Positions 30,801 to 42,748 of a stretch of DNA of 64,000 bases are shown in pieces. Both the position numbers and the translations under genes were made by a program. The notes beneath the pieces are model-generated. The model made no database searches and had not been told where the DNA came from. It worked only from the letters and a program-made list of their open reading frames with translations. How positions within the stretch are numbered: position 1 is the stretch's first letter; every line of letters begins with the position of its first letter. The stretch is from Phyllostachys edulis (lineage: Eukaryota; Streptophyta; Magnoliopsida; Poales; Poaceae): the NCBI GenBank assembly GCA_036346405.1, contig CM070548.1:68605739-68669738 (forward strand), read 5' to 3'.

Positions 30801-33800
30801 GGCCCATCTCCGGCGAGGTTCGCCATGGTCGGTGCGCGATTAGTTTTAGGGTTCTATTTTTGCCTTGCCTTGCGCCGACGCGATTTCCCACGGGCAAGAC
30901 GCCAGCGAGCCCACCGCCAGCGGCAGCTCCGTTGTCGGACGCAGAAGACATCAGTTTTCGTTGTAGAGCCGCTGATCAAATATCAACGGCCCCCAATCTC
31001 GCTCCTTTTTAGCGCGTTGGGCCTCTTTTCAACATTTCAGTTCAACGTGGACCGTTGGATCTTCGATCAACGGCCCACGTTAGGTCGCTTCACATGGGCA
31101 GGGAGCTTGCTCCAATCGCGTGGACCGTCCGATGTGAGATCGACGGTCCACAATCGGCCACGTCAATTAAGTTTTTGGTTTCTCCGAGAGCTTTATTTTT
31201 GAACTGGAAAAAGGTATTAATCTTTGTAAATGCATATCTTTTTCATGGGAATTCATTTTTAGATGATTCCACTTCTGTTAATTCAGTTAGGATCTAAACT
31301 TTAATCTAAAAATGTTTAGAAGATTAATATGACTCCAGAAAAGCATGAAATTAGATTTTAAACATTCTCAGCTTTATTATTGCAATGAAATTCCTGTTAA
31401 ATTGAAAAATACATAACAAATTCAATATAAATCCTTTTTAGTTAAACTCAACTTTGTTAATTCTGTTATTACCTATACTTTAATCTAAAAATATTTGTAA
31501 TCATGTGTTAGTTGCAAAATGTCCAGAATTAACTTTGACTTTGCATAGGCTTTAATTGTTTACTAGAAAACATTGCAACTTGTAAAATGCATAACTAATT
31601 CTCTGTAAATGATTTTTGAGTGAATCCAAGTCTGTTGGGTTCCTCTATTAATGAACTTGCTAGGAAAAATAGTTTTGAACATGTTACTGTTTCTAGGAGA
31701 AATAATCATGCATTATAATTTTGTTCAAGTTCTTGTTTCAAAAGTTAGTAGAGAATGCAATATAGCCCCAAATGGGATGAACCCTATTTTGCTGTTCCTC
31801 TCATGAGATGCTTGAACTACTGTAAAATTTTCAAGTTCCCTACATGTCTAGAAATTTCGTCGATGAATAGTAACCTAATTCTAATTACTAGGCTGAGCAA
31901 AAGTGTTTTCATCATAACTTTTGCATTAAAGATCCAAATCAGTTGATTCTTGTTTCTATATTCATGTTAAATCAATACCTTGCTGCTATAAAAATTTCAA
32001 ATCATTCGGAGAACTTTTGCTGTTGGGTCTTGTTGCTTTTCTTTATTCTTATCGACTCTTTATCGCCTTTTCGTTAGGGTTCGACATTTGTGGTAATCCC
32101 GAGAACGATCCTCCGCAACAAAGTGACCTCAACAGCCAGGCAAGCAGTTTGACCATGATTCATCCTATATTTGCAAGTCTATTATATTGCTTAAACTCTA
32201 TGTATGCATTGCTACTTTGTTTTAAATTATGGTTAGTGAATCCTATAGTTGCACAATCTGTAGGGATGCCATGTCTTTACTACCTTACGCCTAGGTTATT
32301 GGCTGTGGTTTGAGCTCGTCGGATGAGCTCATATCACTTAGTAGATTGCGACTTGAAATGCTTAGCAATGCTTAGATAACGGTAGAAATGGGCGGTTGTC
32401 GACATTATGTCGATGACCTTGATCACACTAAAATTATTATTCCATTATGTCCATCTTGTGCTTTGTTAATTTGTAAATACAAAATCTGAAAATAAATGTG
32501 TGGATTGGACTTGGGCATATTGGATGGATGGTGTGGTTTTTGGATGTGGTGGTATGCCCGAGTCAACAAGGACCTAATTCTTGCGCCATTGATCCAAGCA
32601 ATTATGCGTACTAACCACGCGAGGGCATATGGAACCCTCTTGACTAAGTACTCTAGGAGGTGTTAATTATGAGCTGCTTTCGGTTGGTGTGTTTTAAATG
32701 AAAACGATATGTATAGTGTGGGGGGAACATTAGCTTCGGCTAGGTCGTCTAATGTCTCTTTCTCCCCGTGGGTTGTGCGGCTCGTAATTAGCATTATCCT
32801 TTGGAAAGGTCTCAGAGGACTTAGCTGTGCAAAGACACCTTGGAAGTGTGCGTAAAGGAAAGGCGATGCAGGCGTGTGGGTGCAGTGGTACACCTGCAGG
32901 ATAAAACTATTCAATAGCCTCGCCCTAGGTTATGGACACGCTTGGTTATTTCCGTAAGAATTAGACTACAACCTTTAATTAAAATTTGACATGGGTGGTA
33001 TGAGCGGGAGTTCATGCTATTGTTGTGGTGACTATTGGGTTAGTCACTTCCGTGATTGTTGTTGTCATCTACTTATTGTTGTTATCGTTGTCAAACTTGA
33101 TATTTGAATGTTAAAACAGATTTGACAACTTGCCTTTAAATGTATTACCTTATTGCAAATAAATGTTGCTTTATGCTAAATGAGACATACAACCTCCACT
33201 TACATAAAGCTTGCATGTAGCATATGTTATAGGCCTATTATCTTACACGTAAGTCTTGCGGAGTACTTTATGTACTCATCCCGCGTGGTTGTGGCATTTT
33301 GTGGCTATTGTTGCAGAGGAAGGGGTGAGTTCCAAGAGCCTCACTTTTGTGCTATGTGTTGCGACTTCTTGACGACTAGCTTGGCGGTCGGTCAGATGCC
33401 TAGGGGTTAAGGCACACCGATTGGCTTTGTGTTATAGCCATCTTTATGGCACTTTTGCTTCATTGTTATCTTTTTAGAATTGTTGCTATTTGGCCTAAGG
33501 GCCCTCTTTTGTAATAGCTATTCCATATTAACATTAACTTCGGTTTGTTGTCGATGTACTATGTGTTGTATGGAATTGATACATTCTTTTGTTGTGAGGT
33601 ATGTATCTTGCATTCAGGAAGTATACATCTCTCGAGACCGGTTTATTTGGTTGATAATACTAGGGTCAATTGGATGACTAAGTATTATGAGCCTAATAAA
33701 CCGGTGCTCACATGATCGTGATGGGCCGACCACCATGTTTTCGCCCCCTCATTTGGTACAAAATTAGGCACGGGACTTCCCTCTGAGGCAGCACATTCTG

Positions 33801-34200
33801 TGCCGCCATCTTCAGGCTCGGGCTGCGCTTGCCCGCTTGTAGAAGCCTCGGCATCATCAGGGTTTCCCGACGCCCTATGTACGAATTTCACGTACACCAT
33901 AGGCTTCCCGTGAATGGCCGCCTCGGGCTGGGAGACGATCTCCATGTACTGCCTCCATGCTATGTTTCCATTAACCTTTACGAGCTCCCACACATAATTC
34001 GTGCAGGTGATCGCCTTGATCATAACTTTCTTTGTCGTTGGCTCCGTGACGAACTCTCTCCGGATGCAGTTTCGTAGCTCATGAATATTCATCGCTTGGA
34101 GCCCTCTCTTGGGACCACCTTGTCTTGGCATCTCGACAGTCCAACCCATCGGTCAAGCCCATCTGAGACCATCGCCGTAAAACACAAACAAATCTTGCAT
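27850..34200 (-). pseudogene. MULE transposase, copy 2 (split by long LTR copy B)
   Basis: The ATG at 34200 gives MQDLFVFYGDGL. The N-terminal region runs to 33713, is interrupted by the LTR at 29250-33712, and resumes at 29249. Below that lie the DNA-binding domain (about 29130-28870) and the catalytic core, with FCRPVLTMDGTFLTGRYKGT near 28480-28425, the same D1 motif as copy 1. The C-terminal SWIM and zinc-knuckle parts are absent. Homology ends near 27850, where the GRF exon joins. Stops and shifts are common. Copy 2 lacks the hAT found in copy 1, which gives an empty-site comparison. Confidence 0.83.
29250..33712 (+). mobile_element. Solo long LTR (family L, copy B), 4.46 kb
   Basis: It starts TGTAACATCCCAATTCTG and ends GGTGCTCACA. 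It shares its whole 3' third with copies A and C, and it has the same TTCGACATTTGTGGT / GGCAAGCAGTTTGA landmark (near 32080-32150) as copy C. No internal primer site, coding region or second LTR is present. The flanks are TGGCA (left) and TGATC (right), so a clean 5-bp duplication is not seen. It interrupts the MULE transposase between its N-terminal region and its DNA-binding domain. The TGTAACATCCC start suggests Ty3/gypsy. Confidence 0.8.
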
Positions 34201-34219
34201 GTACGAAAATACCTAAAGC

Positions 34220-34690
34220 GGGCAAACTAATTCATTATCACTTATTCAATATGCCGTAATAATGACTACTAAACTAGTTACAACTAATTAATTACCACTA
34301 AATTAATTCATTACTAGTGTACTAAGTAATTACAACTAATTAATTACCTCTAAACTAACTATTTACGACTCATTAATTACCACTACACTAATTGGTTACC
34401 ACTTATTCAATATGCCGTACTTACTATGACTGATTAATTAAAACTACACAAAATTACTAGTACTTCATTTCCACTTACTTAATTACGACTAAAAAATATC
34501 AGTACTTCATTTCCACTTACTTAATATGCTGTAATGATGACTGCTAAACTAATTACGACTAATTAATTTCCACTAAACTAATACATTACTAGTTAACTAA
34601 CTAATTACGACTAATTAATTACCCCTAAACTATGTGATTACGACTAGCTGACTAAAACTGACTAATTACGACTACGGTAATAATGGCAAA
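34220..34690. repeat. AT-rich degenerate tandem array of MULE copy 2
   Basis: It uses the same AATTACGACTAATTAATTAC / CACTAAACTA vocabulary as 21880-22391, placed in the same position just upstream of the transposase ATG. Confidence 0.8.
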
Positions 34691-35278
34691 AGCAAATTAC
34701 ACCTTTCCGGAAGTAATCAATCGACCATTCGGGAAGTAATCAATCAGCCCTTCGGGGGAAGTAATCAAGGCCGAGCAACGATAAGCAAGAAAACAGTTAA
34801 CCTCCCAATAAAATTATTTATGTTATGTTCTCTGAGTTCTTACCAACGAGCGCAAGAACGAGAATCGAAACGCAATTGAGATGAGCGAAGAGCGAGTGTC
34901 AGAGTTCGGTATTTATAGCCGGGCGGAGCAGGACTCACGGCGTTGGCGCTGGGAATTCCGTAAGCATTGGCGCCGGAATTTTTGGACGAGGCAACAAATG
35001 TGAGGAGGAGGGAGGAGGGACGGTGGGAAAGATGGCCACCGTGAGGTTTTTTAATTCCCCACAGAACAGTCCGGGTGCGTGGCAGGAGAAGGAGGGCCGG
35101 AGGGAGTGCCAGAGGAGGGACACGAGTTAGGAAATATTTTTGCTAACCTAATCTAACTAACTAATTAACCCCCACTGTTTTGGCTAGCGCATGGTGGCCA
35201 TGTGCCAGCAGACACTAAACTAAATAAACAAACAGTATACAAATTCATAATTTTTTCCGAACATGACACTTATACGAA
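34691..35278 (-). promoter_or_regulatory. Presumed promoter region of the MULE copy 2 transposase
   Basis: No gene is seen. On the minus strand a TATA box GGCTATAAATACC lies at 34908-34920. Three imperfect CTTCGGGGGAAGTAATCAA-type repeats lie near 34710-34770. The stretch between the TATA box and the right terminal repeat is purine-rich, with GGAGGAGGGAGG near 35005. Confidence 0.5.
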
Positions 35279-35685
35279 TTAGCGATAACAATTCCGAATG
35301 GATAAATTATGAAAAATTTACACAAGCAACTACAGAGTGTTAAGAGGCTCCACAAAAAAATTTATAATTTTTTGGACTAATTTGCTATATTTTAAAATTC
35401 CTCGAAATTTCACCCTACACCTAACTCTCCTAACCACTAACCCTAACCCTAATTACGGCCCGCCCTAATCCCCCCTCCCGCTGCCGTGGCGGCGTGCGTC
35501 TTGCTGGGCATCTTGGCGCCTGACCAGGCGTCTTGCCCATACATTGCACTGCTGGGCTCCCGTGTGTGCATGTCAGCCTTGTGGTGGTGCAGTGACGGTG
35601 CACCGGCCCGCCAAATATAAATCTACGCGACTAGTTGTGATTTGTAAATACGGTTTCGAAAACGGCCGTATCGACCAAAAATTCC
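35279..35685 (-). repeat. Right terminal inverted repeat of MULE copy 2
   Basis: About 407 bases that match 25775-26193 in inverted orientation, including CCTAACCCTAACCCTAATTA (the telobox region) near 35430-35455. Confidence 0.9.
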
Positions 35686-35694
35686 TGATTTGCC

Positions 35695-36543
35695 CAAAAT
35701 CTTCAATGTACATGACATTGATTTGCCTCCTGTACATCCCGGGTCCCAATTGCTTTCACGATTCACTAACCCTAGCACTTTCTTTCCGGTCTAAACCATG
35801 ATTCTGGGGTATTACTTTATTTTTTCAAGACAATCTGGATACATCGATTATATTGCCTTTTGTCTGTGAATTGATCGACACAGTTGTATTTTTCACGCTT
35901 GGCAGTGACGGTTTTGCTGTTGATTTAGCAAATTGGTAAGGATCTGGACGTTGCAATGTCTTAAAACACTCAGGGTAGTTGCCAGCGTGCCTTTGGGGAC
36001 TTGACAAATGTCCTTGGCAAGCGGCCAGTCCCAATGGATTTGGTGAAGAATGATGGTGGAATGAAAGATTGGCCGGGTCGAGAAGGCCGTCGAGCCTAGG
36101 AAAGAGTTTGGTGGAAATGCAATGGCCAGTGACGGAGCGACAGGAAACATGGTTGGACATTAGTTTGATGGTGTTCAGCACATGGCTGCCGAGGCTGCTG
36201 GGCTGCTATCCAAGTAGGTTGGTGACATGAGGAATCGTTGTGTCGCTGGATTCATCTGGCCTCAATGATAAGGAGTCGTCTTCACTGGAATCAGAAGGTG
36301 GCTGTGAAGAGGAAGATGACGATGACATGGATAGTGAATTCCGCACATCACAAGCGAGTAGTAAAAGCGGCAACTAGTGGCGGGGATAACGATGGCGAAT
36401 GTACGGCTCAAGAGGAGATGGTTGGATCATCGAGAAATCGAAGCCACTTGTCTTCATTGGACTTCAGCGGTGATGCCATGCCATGTTCGATGTCGACACC
36501 CTCCTTTGGGAATTGGTGGCTTGGAAGAAGCCGGTGCGACCAA
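35695..36543 (+). pseudogene. Decayed host-like gene fragment, family not recognised
   Basis: Plus-strand frames give QRAFGDLTNVLGKRPVPMD (near 35978-36030), then VVSLDSSGLNDKESSSLESE followed by an acidic run EEEDDDDMDSEF (near 36240-36340). After one frameshift the reading is EEMVGSSRNRSHLSSLDF. The low-complexity acidic and serine-rich character and the RAFGDLTNVLGKRP block look like a real conserved plant protein, perhaps a cell-cycle type, but I cannot name it. Stops and shifts show decay. The sequence is cut at 36543 by a PIF-like element and seems to resume at 39429, where an AG acceptor precedes CIVPVIMMPGEHEYGDSKAW. Confidence 0.45.
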
Positions 36544-36744
36544 GGCCCTGTTTGTTTTATTGTGTTTTTTAAAGCGGCTTCTGGTACATCTTCTTGAGGC
36601 TTTTTCCGTTTGTAAGGGTGAATAATTTGAGCTTTTTCGATTTGGTTTTGGCTGTCTAGCTTTTAGATATACTAGTTGCAGTTTCTGAGATGTGAAATGT
36701 CTGAAATGCCCCTGATGACAGTAATGACTTGCTTGATCCCGTTT

Positions 36745-36830
36745 AACATAATTAACAACATTTAACGATACTTAACAACATTTGACGATATTTAACAATA
36801 TTTAACAACATTTAACGACAAATTTCTATA
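36745..36830 (+). repeat. Short tandem microrepeat, AACATTTAACGAT type
   Basis: About seven copies of a 12-base unit (ACATTTAAC, GATACTTAACA, GATATTTAACA) lie 200 bases inside the left end of the PIF-like element. Confidence 0.75.
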
Positions 36831-37556
36831 GATGTTGAGGCATCCAAAGTTACTTCATAGTCATTGTAAACTATTTCTGAGCAAGTTTCACTTCTGCGTC
36901 AATCTGCCCGGCAATGTCAATTGGGATGCCATGAAAACAGCCGTTGGTTCGAAAGCGGTATACGATGATGATCTTGCTGTCATCGACTTCTGGATCACAA
37001 ATGACTTCTCTTTGAGTTTTATGCTATTTCCCTAGTTCTAGTTCTCCATATGCCATTTTACACCTATATTCAGATCTTCATGTACTAACAAAAGAAACAC
37101 GATGCTTTTAAATAGATCTACAAATTATTCTATGGGATGTTTGACTCGAAATTGTGGGTGAATCTATCATGCCTTTGTTGATGACTTCATATTTGCTCTA
37201 GCACAAAACAATTCGATCTGAAGAAGATAACAAAGCGCAATGTGAGCAAATGAGAAAAGTTCGATATTGATGCAAAGTTACATACGCCAAAGTGGGCTAT
37301 AGTACAAGAGTTTCAATAAATCGACATGAATGCGAATTACTAAGCTAAGCACCTTACAAAAAAAATCTGGAATAAGATCATTATCGGCACCAAGGTGGCT
37401 TCTTTAAAAATACATTCTGATGTCATCTTCTTGATACAAGGAAGGCCGAATCTTGATACACCCAATCGCCATGCTTGGTGTTGAAGATGAGCAGCGAGGA
37501 GCTCTGAGTCTGCATCGGGTTTTCTCTTCCTAAACTGAAATTACTTTGGAGCCACT

Positions 37557-37745
37557 TCACATGAACCTCCGGCCGGCTTCTCGGAGGTGTTCGGGGCGCT
37601 CATGCACAACCTCCGGTCGAGTTCTTTGCCTTGCAATTTCATGTCCTTGAAGCGACTCGATGAGCTCGTTGAGCCATTGCATTTGGAGAACACCCTGGCA
37701 TGAGCCCGGCCAGAGCCTTGTCAACCTTTCCTCCGGTACATTCAT
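37557..37745 (-). other. Small ORF in the PIF-like element
   Basis: This 62-codon frame (MNVPEERLTRLWPGSC and onward) is rich in R, E and L, with QMQWLNELIESLQGHE likely helical. It is not a shadow of a known gene. It may be the last exon of a former PIF ORF1, but I see no motif that proves it. Confidence 0.25.
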
Positions 37746-39428
37746 GTTGCTATTGTATAGTGACAGCTATTTCAATAACTTCATATGTTTTGTGCATGCC
37801 AAAACATCCTCAGGATACAATTCATGAATGTTACAGCAAGTCAAGTCACAATAACATCCTCAAGGTGAGTTTATGAACTGACAATCCACAGGATGATAGG
37901 GATAAGATATATGCACAATAACATCATGATTTTTAGCCATTTTTCAGTGGTTTGCAAATGCAAAAGCCTATACACATGTCATGGATAAAGATATAGGCTT
38001 AGGAAAAAAATGTTCTTGCTCATTCATAATCTGTTCTATAATATTGTGTTGGATTCCCTGGGCCAGTAAGACTCAAAAAATGAAAACATATATCTATCTA
38101 CAACCCCTAATAGGCTAATACAAACATCAAAACATGTACCACTCTCATTACAAAATAAAATAAATATACCCATTGTAAGGTTTTGGAATTTGGATAATGT
38201 CAGTTAACAGTGGCCTAAAAAGTGTGATTGGATCAGTTGGTTGTGAGGCTTCTTTTACATAAGCAAACATATGTATCTATTTGTACTCTAAAAAATGATC
38301 TGACTCCCAGAGTAGGAACCAGCTCTATAAAATAGTGGATAAAGTGAACTAAGATATCAACAACAGTCCTGCCCAAAGAAACCAATACACAAGTCTTTGC
38401 ATGGCTATCTTCATCTACCTATTGCCTCAATGTAATCACTATCAACAAAAAATCATGTCGCATAAACACCTGTTAGAAATCTTACATTGCTAACTCAAAT
38501 AAGCATGGCTCCAGTTAATGAACATAACATGAATTTGTTTGGGTGCATCTCTAAAACCAAAATGTCGTCGTTTCTCCCATACTCCCAGATGTCTATTCCC
38601 AGGAGGCACTAGTTGCTTCAAATTTCTCATTTTTGGCAAAACAAGCATCAAGCAACTACATTTTTATGAGATAGCAGTCCTAGCAAACAAGCATGAAGCT
38701 ATCAATAACACTCGATTTGGCAAAATCTTGGGCTACCAAGCACACAAGGTGTCAGCCTTGGGGACAGTTGGGGTAGCCTGGAGGCGTCAGGGCGGCGTGG
38801 AGACGTCGGGGCGGCCTGGGGCGTCAGGAGAAGAAGGAGGAGACTCGGGGGAGACGGAGGGGCGGCGTCGCGTGGCGAGGAGAAAGTTGGGGTCGGCGCG
38901 GGACATAGGAGGTTGTACCTTTGGATCGAGGAAGGAGGCGAGGGCGGGCTGCTTGCTGGAGATGGCCGGAGGTGCGAGCGTGCCGTGGAGGCCGGATCCG
39001 CTCGGGTGGAGGCCGGAGGAGGCACCCCAAAGGAGCAGGAGGCGGCGGGAGGCCTTGATCGAGCCGGGAGGAGTCAAGAATCAGAGAGGAGGCGGCAGGG
39101 CCGGGAGGCGCGGCGTGGAAGCGATGGTGGGAGGCACCGCTAGGATTCTGAGGCGCGAGTGGGGAGGAGCGGAGGCGGCCGAGCGGTCTAGGCTTAAATA
39201 CGAGGTATGGGGCGGGTAATTAGTTCGGAACTCCAAGGGTATTTGCGGAATACCGAGTGAGGAAACTGCAGGAAGCTGCGGGAGACCGACTTCCGGCTTT
39301 TTGCTTTTCCACGTTGAGTTGGCTTTAGGCTTCCGGAGAAAGTTAGGGGAAAAGCCGTCCCGTTTGTTTCAGCTTCCGACTTTTTTGACTAAAAAGCTGA
39401 AGCCGAAGCCGAAACAAATAGGGCCTAA

Positions 39429-40747
39429 GCTTGTGCTTGCTCTTTCTGTCTCAAGTGTTTGCTTACGACTTCACATGCATTTCTTCCTTCCAGATGCATT
39501 GTTCCTGTCATCATGATGCCAGGTGAACATGAGTACGGCGATTCTAAAGCTTGGGCGTAGTACTCCTATCTGGCCCGTGCAAGTTCACTTCCCTGCTAGG
39601 GAGTTCAGGCCTTTAAAGTATTTCTTTCTCAGGTTCACTAGCGTGTGATGAATAGTAAATAGGCTATGGGCTTCAAGGCGTGAATTCTCTTTGTTTGAAA
39701 GCTGGGCTATAGGCTACTGTTAGAATAAGTTCACACATGTGAACCTGTCACGACAGTAAAAGTAGTGAGAGTCAAATTGGCCTTAGAATAGGTACGCGCA
39801 CACGAGGTAGGGCAACTAGCGCCACCGCCACAGAAACGAGAAGGAAGTTGGCGGCGGCGGCACTCCCCTCGACAGTGGCAGGCGAAGGCGGCGGCTCCCG
39901 GTGGCGGTGGCAGGCCGTGGGAATCGGGCGGAGGCAGCGGGGAGACGGTCTGATCGTGTGAGTCGTGCGGTGTGGTATGTTTCTCTGGCCGGATAATTAT
40001 TCGGCAATCCGCTTACCGATTCTATTCGTTCAGATATTAGCTCTCCCAATTTAGCTGTCCGGTACAGATACCTAATCCTACTGACACTAAAATTCCTTCC
40101 TGAATTCGGTACCGATCGTCGGTTAGGATTAACCCAACCCGTCTGCAGCCCCATATAGGCACAACTCAGACTCCGATAGGGTCCCAACAAGCTAACATCT
40201 GTAATGTTTGCAAACTAAACAACACCACTTAGGCTAAACAAAATATACGTTTGAAGACAGGCAGACAACTTCCCCATCTAGAGCGTGGGAATTTTCAAAT
40301 TCTCGATTTCTGGGGAATTGAACTGTTCCTGTAAATTCTATGTTCCAAAAGGGCTTACCAATCTTTGGAAAAACAAAAGGGACTGCGTAGCTTATTCTTC
40401 CCAGGACTACGACAAAATTTCCCCTTTAATAGTAGAGTTCATTAGCTCATGGTAGTTCAATATTTTGCTATCTAAATCTGTGCACTAGTGATGGTTCTTT
40501 TTGTGAACTGTATAGGTCCTGTGACACATATAGGAAATATTGCTAGCAATATTACTTCTTTTTTGAAAAATAATTTCCCCCAAAGTCAATACTGTTGAGA
40601 ACGGGAAGATGTCTTTCCAGTTTCCACCTTCATGGTTATCTGTTCTTCCTGTATCTTCTTGGATGGCCATGAACTGAACTTTTAGCAATATATACTCTCG
40701 TGCTGTCAACAATATGTAATTTCCCTTTGTCATATCAATACATACAA
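39429..40747. other. Unclassified, includes a possible downstream exon of the decayed gene
   Basis: The first 120 bases may continue the gene that ends at 36543 (see there). The rest holds a GC-rich trinucleotide-like stretch (GGCGGC, near 39840-39930) and AT-rich non-coding sequence. I found no domain, terminal repeat or RNA gene. Confidence 0.4.
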
Positions 40748-42160
40748 CAAGGGACAGATCCAGTATAGAGACATGGGTGCACAGATGCACACCCAAAATT
40801 TTTGGAGAAAAACCAAATAGCCGTGAGGCATGAGCTAAATAGCCAATGCACATCCACTTATCACTTACTAGAACTAACTCAACTAACTAACTAAGGAGTC
40901 AATCACTCAATCAGGGTCAATCTGGATTCTGGCGAGGCATGAGATTGGGGAATTCTTAGACTCATTTCCATTGCAGGCATTAACATATAATCAACTGCAT
41001 TTCATAACTCAAAAGCACGGAATCACATGTTATAATATATCACATAATCATAAGCAAAAAAGTGCATCATATTACCAGGATTAGATTCTGCATTTTCAAT
41101 TTATTTTCACAAATATGGCAGGATACCCAAGACACATCAAGCACAATGACAGAAACACAGGGAAAGACAATTGAAGTGCTCTCATGACCTCAGAACCCAA
41201 AATAAAAACAAAGAACTGAAGTACTCAGTTACTCACAGACAATTTCAGGTATTTGATATATTTATTGCAACCCGTTCGAAGCAATATGGGTTAAATATTA
41301 TTGAAGATGTATACAAAAACTAACTCAACCAACTAACTAAGGAGCCAATCACTCAATCGGTGCCAATCTGGATTCTGGGGAGGCGTCCAGTCTAATCGAT
41401 CCCCGCTTCGGCGTCGACAGTGTCGGCCTCGGGCCTTCCCAACTTCCCCCGACCACTATTCGGTTGTTCCCCATCACGGCATCACGACAACGGTGGTGGC
41501 GAAGGAGGAGCGGCCGCGGGAGGCGAGCACTGTCGACCTGGCCCCTAGGGACTGGGGAGCTGGCCCGAGTAGGAGGAGGCCGCGAGACGAGACGAGGTAA
41601 TAAACTAGCAGGGGAGCTCACCTTGACCTCGCCGCGTGCCACCGCCGCTCCTTGCGCCAGTGGCTGCGCAGGCTCGGCCTCGGTGCAAGACACCACAGGA
41701 TTCCCTCCCTTGCTGCTTCTTCTGCGCGCCGCATCTCCATCCGGCCGGCTCGGGCTCACCCATGCCTTCTGTTCGCCACCTCGCGCCGCCGCCGCCGCCA
41801 CAGAGCGAGAAAGGGGAGGAAGGGATAGCCGGATAGGGTTTGCTGGCTCTCGGTGACACGGGAGTGGGGAGTGCGGATTGTGGACGGGGTTGGGGGCACG
41901 CACTTGGGCTGCCGGCTTGGTCGGTCGTGACTCGCGATGCTTGGAGATGGGCCGTAGTGAGCTGGTCACTGGTGGCGTGGGATGGTCCGGGCTGAATCAG
42001 TGAATCGCGATCGAGATGCAGTGCAGTGCACAGGTGAAAACGTATTTTCAGTATACTTACTAGTATATATACCCAATATACCTCATAAATACTGGGTTTT
42101 TCTCCAAAAAATTTGTGTGTACATCTATACACCCATATCCCTATATTGGATCCGCCCTTG
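40748..42160 (-). mobile_element. Non-autonomous hAT element, copy 2 (reverse orientation)
   Basis: The right end, read inward, is CAAGGGCGGATCCAATATAG and the left end is CAAGGGACAGATCCAGTATAG. The body matches hAT copy 1 in reverse, including the GC-rich exon-like block (41400-41950). Near 41010 it carries the intact sequence around GAAATGCAGTTGATTATATG (minus strand), where copy 1 holds the gypsy element. The left end differs from copy 1's corresponding end beyond GCCTCA.GGCTAT. No clear 8-bp duplication is seen (ACATACAA against CCAGCAGC), so a flank may be rearranged. Confidence 0.8.
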
Positions 42161-42748
42161 CCAGCAGCAGTCGTGCCTCTGGAAACACCGCTCTGTGCTC
42201 GCTTTAAGTTGCTGTCGGTGCATACTCAGCAGACGACACAAGATATTCACACGGATGCGCAACCAAACATGTTCGGTCCAACAGCTCCTACTCCCAACGC
42301 TCCAAAACTACTCCAGTTGTTGCTGCCAAGTGAAAATGGGAAGGAAGGGATCCCTGACCTCAATGCAACTCCAATTTATGTCCTCGACTGCAACAAAAAT
42401 GACAATATGCAAGTGTATGTCAGGAGGAGCCCGAGGATTCGGAAGGCATATGATGGGGAGCATGTCAACACGGTGGAACGAGCCAGTCGTCGAATCGCTG
42501 CTGTCGCACCGAGTTCCTCAGCCGGTTCTACCTCTACATCAGGTAGCCGTCGTCGAGATCGCCCGAAAGCAAGGAAGATTGAGGACATTGCATAGCTACC
42601 AATCAAAGTGAAGCTGCAGCCGACCCCTAAGTCCAAGATCAAGGAGCTAGTAGAACTTTGTGGGCTCAAGGCGACTGGAACTTTTAGAAAGGTGGCACTC
42701 TTGGAGCAGGCAGCAACTTCAGATGCTAGCACCTCTGCCGATGTTTAA
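42161..42748 (+). pseudogene. LINE ORF1, C-terminal part
   Basis: The open frame contains VYVRRSPRIRKAYDGEHV, a serine-rich linker and the basic SRRRDRPKARKIEDIA, with a TAG after it. It then continues as LPIKVKLQPTPKSKIKELVE and ends ADV, stop, at 42748. The position about 300 bases before a LINE endonuclease ORF, and the RRSPR-type basic tail, match the end of ORF1 in grass L1-type LINEs. ORF1 proteins bind element RNA. No RNA-recognition motif or zinc knuckle is visible, because the N-terminal part is not present next to the hAT boundary. Confidence 0.5.

Larger units (their letters stand above)
25775..35685 (-). mobile_element. MULE copy 2, complete termini, with captured gene pieces
   Basis: A perfect 9-bp target duplication TGATTTGCC (25766-25774 and 35686-35694) bounds the element. 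Its inverted termini read GAAATTTTGGCCGATACG and GGAATTTTTGGTCGATACGG. From left to right it contains the left terminal repeat, a NO VEIN-like 5' fragment (minus), a duplicated promoter, a 31-bp tandem array, a GRF-finger gene (plus), a transposase gene (minus) interrupted by long LTR copy B, an AT-rich array, and the right terminal repeat. Without the LTR it would be about 5.4 kb. The transposase is decayed, so the element is not autonomous now. Confidence 0.92.
36544..39425. mobile_element. PIF/Harbinger-like DNA transposon, non-autonomous
   Basis: The termini are GGCCCTGTTTGTTTT at the left and, read inward from the right, GGCCCTATTTGTTTC. The flanking trinucleotides are CAA (36541-36543) and TAA (39426-39428), one mismatch from the TWA duplication of PIF/Harbinger elements. 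Near the right end the AAGCCGAAGCCGAAAC repeats resemble 2160-2224. Inside I find no DDE transposase. There are a small minus-strand ORF (37557-37745) and a GC-rich exon-like block (38700-39180) of unknown origin. Confidence 0.62.

Noticed and set aside
29245..33717. A 5-bp target duplication for LTR copy B
   Set aside because: The flanks TGGCA and TGATC do not match well enough. The ends rest on similarity to copy C instead.
38539..39219. 226-codon ORF as a protein-coding gene
   Set aside because: Composition (G, R, E runs) reflects a purine-rich strand. No domain, no splice context and no homologous frame elsewhere in the window support it.
40740..42168. An 8-bp target duplication for hAT copy 2
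   Set aside because: ACATACAA and CCAGCAGC are unrelated, so I do not claim one.
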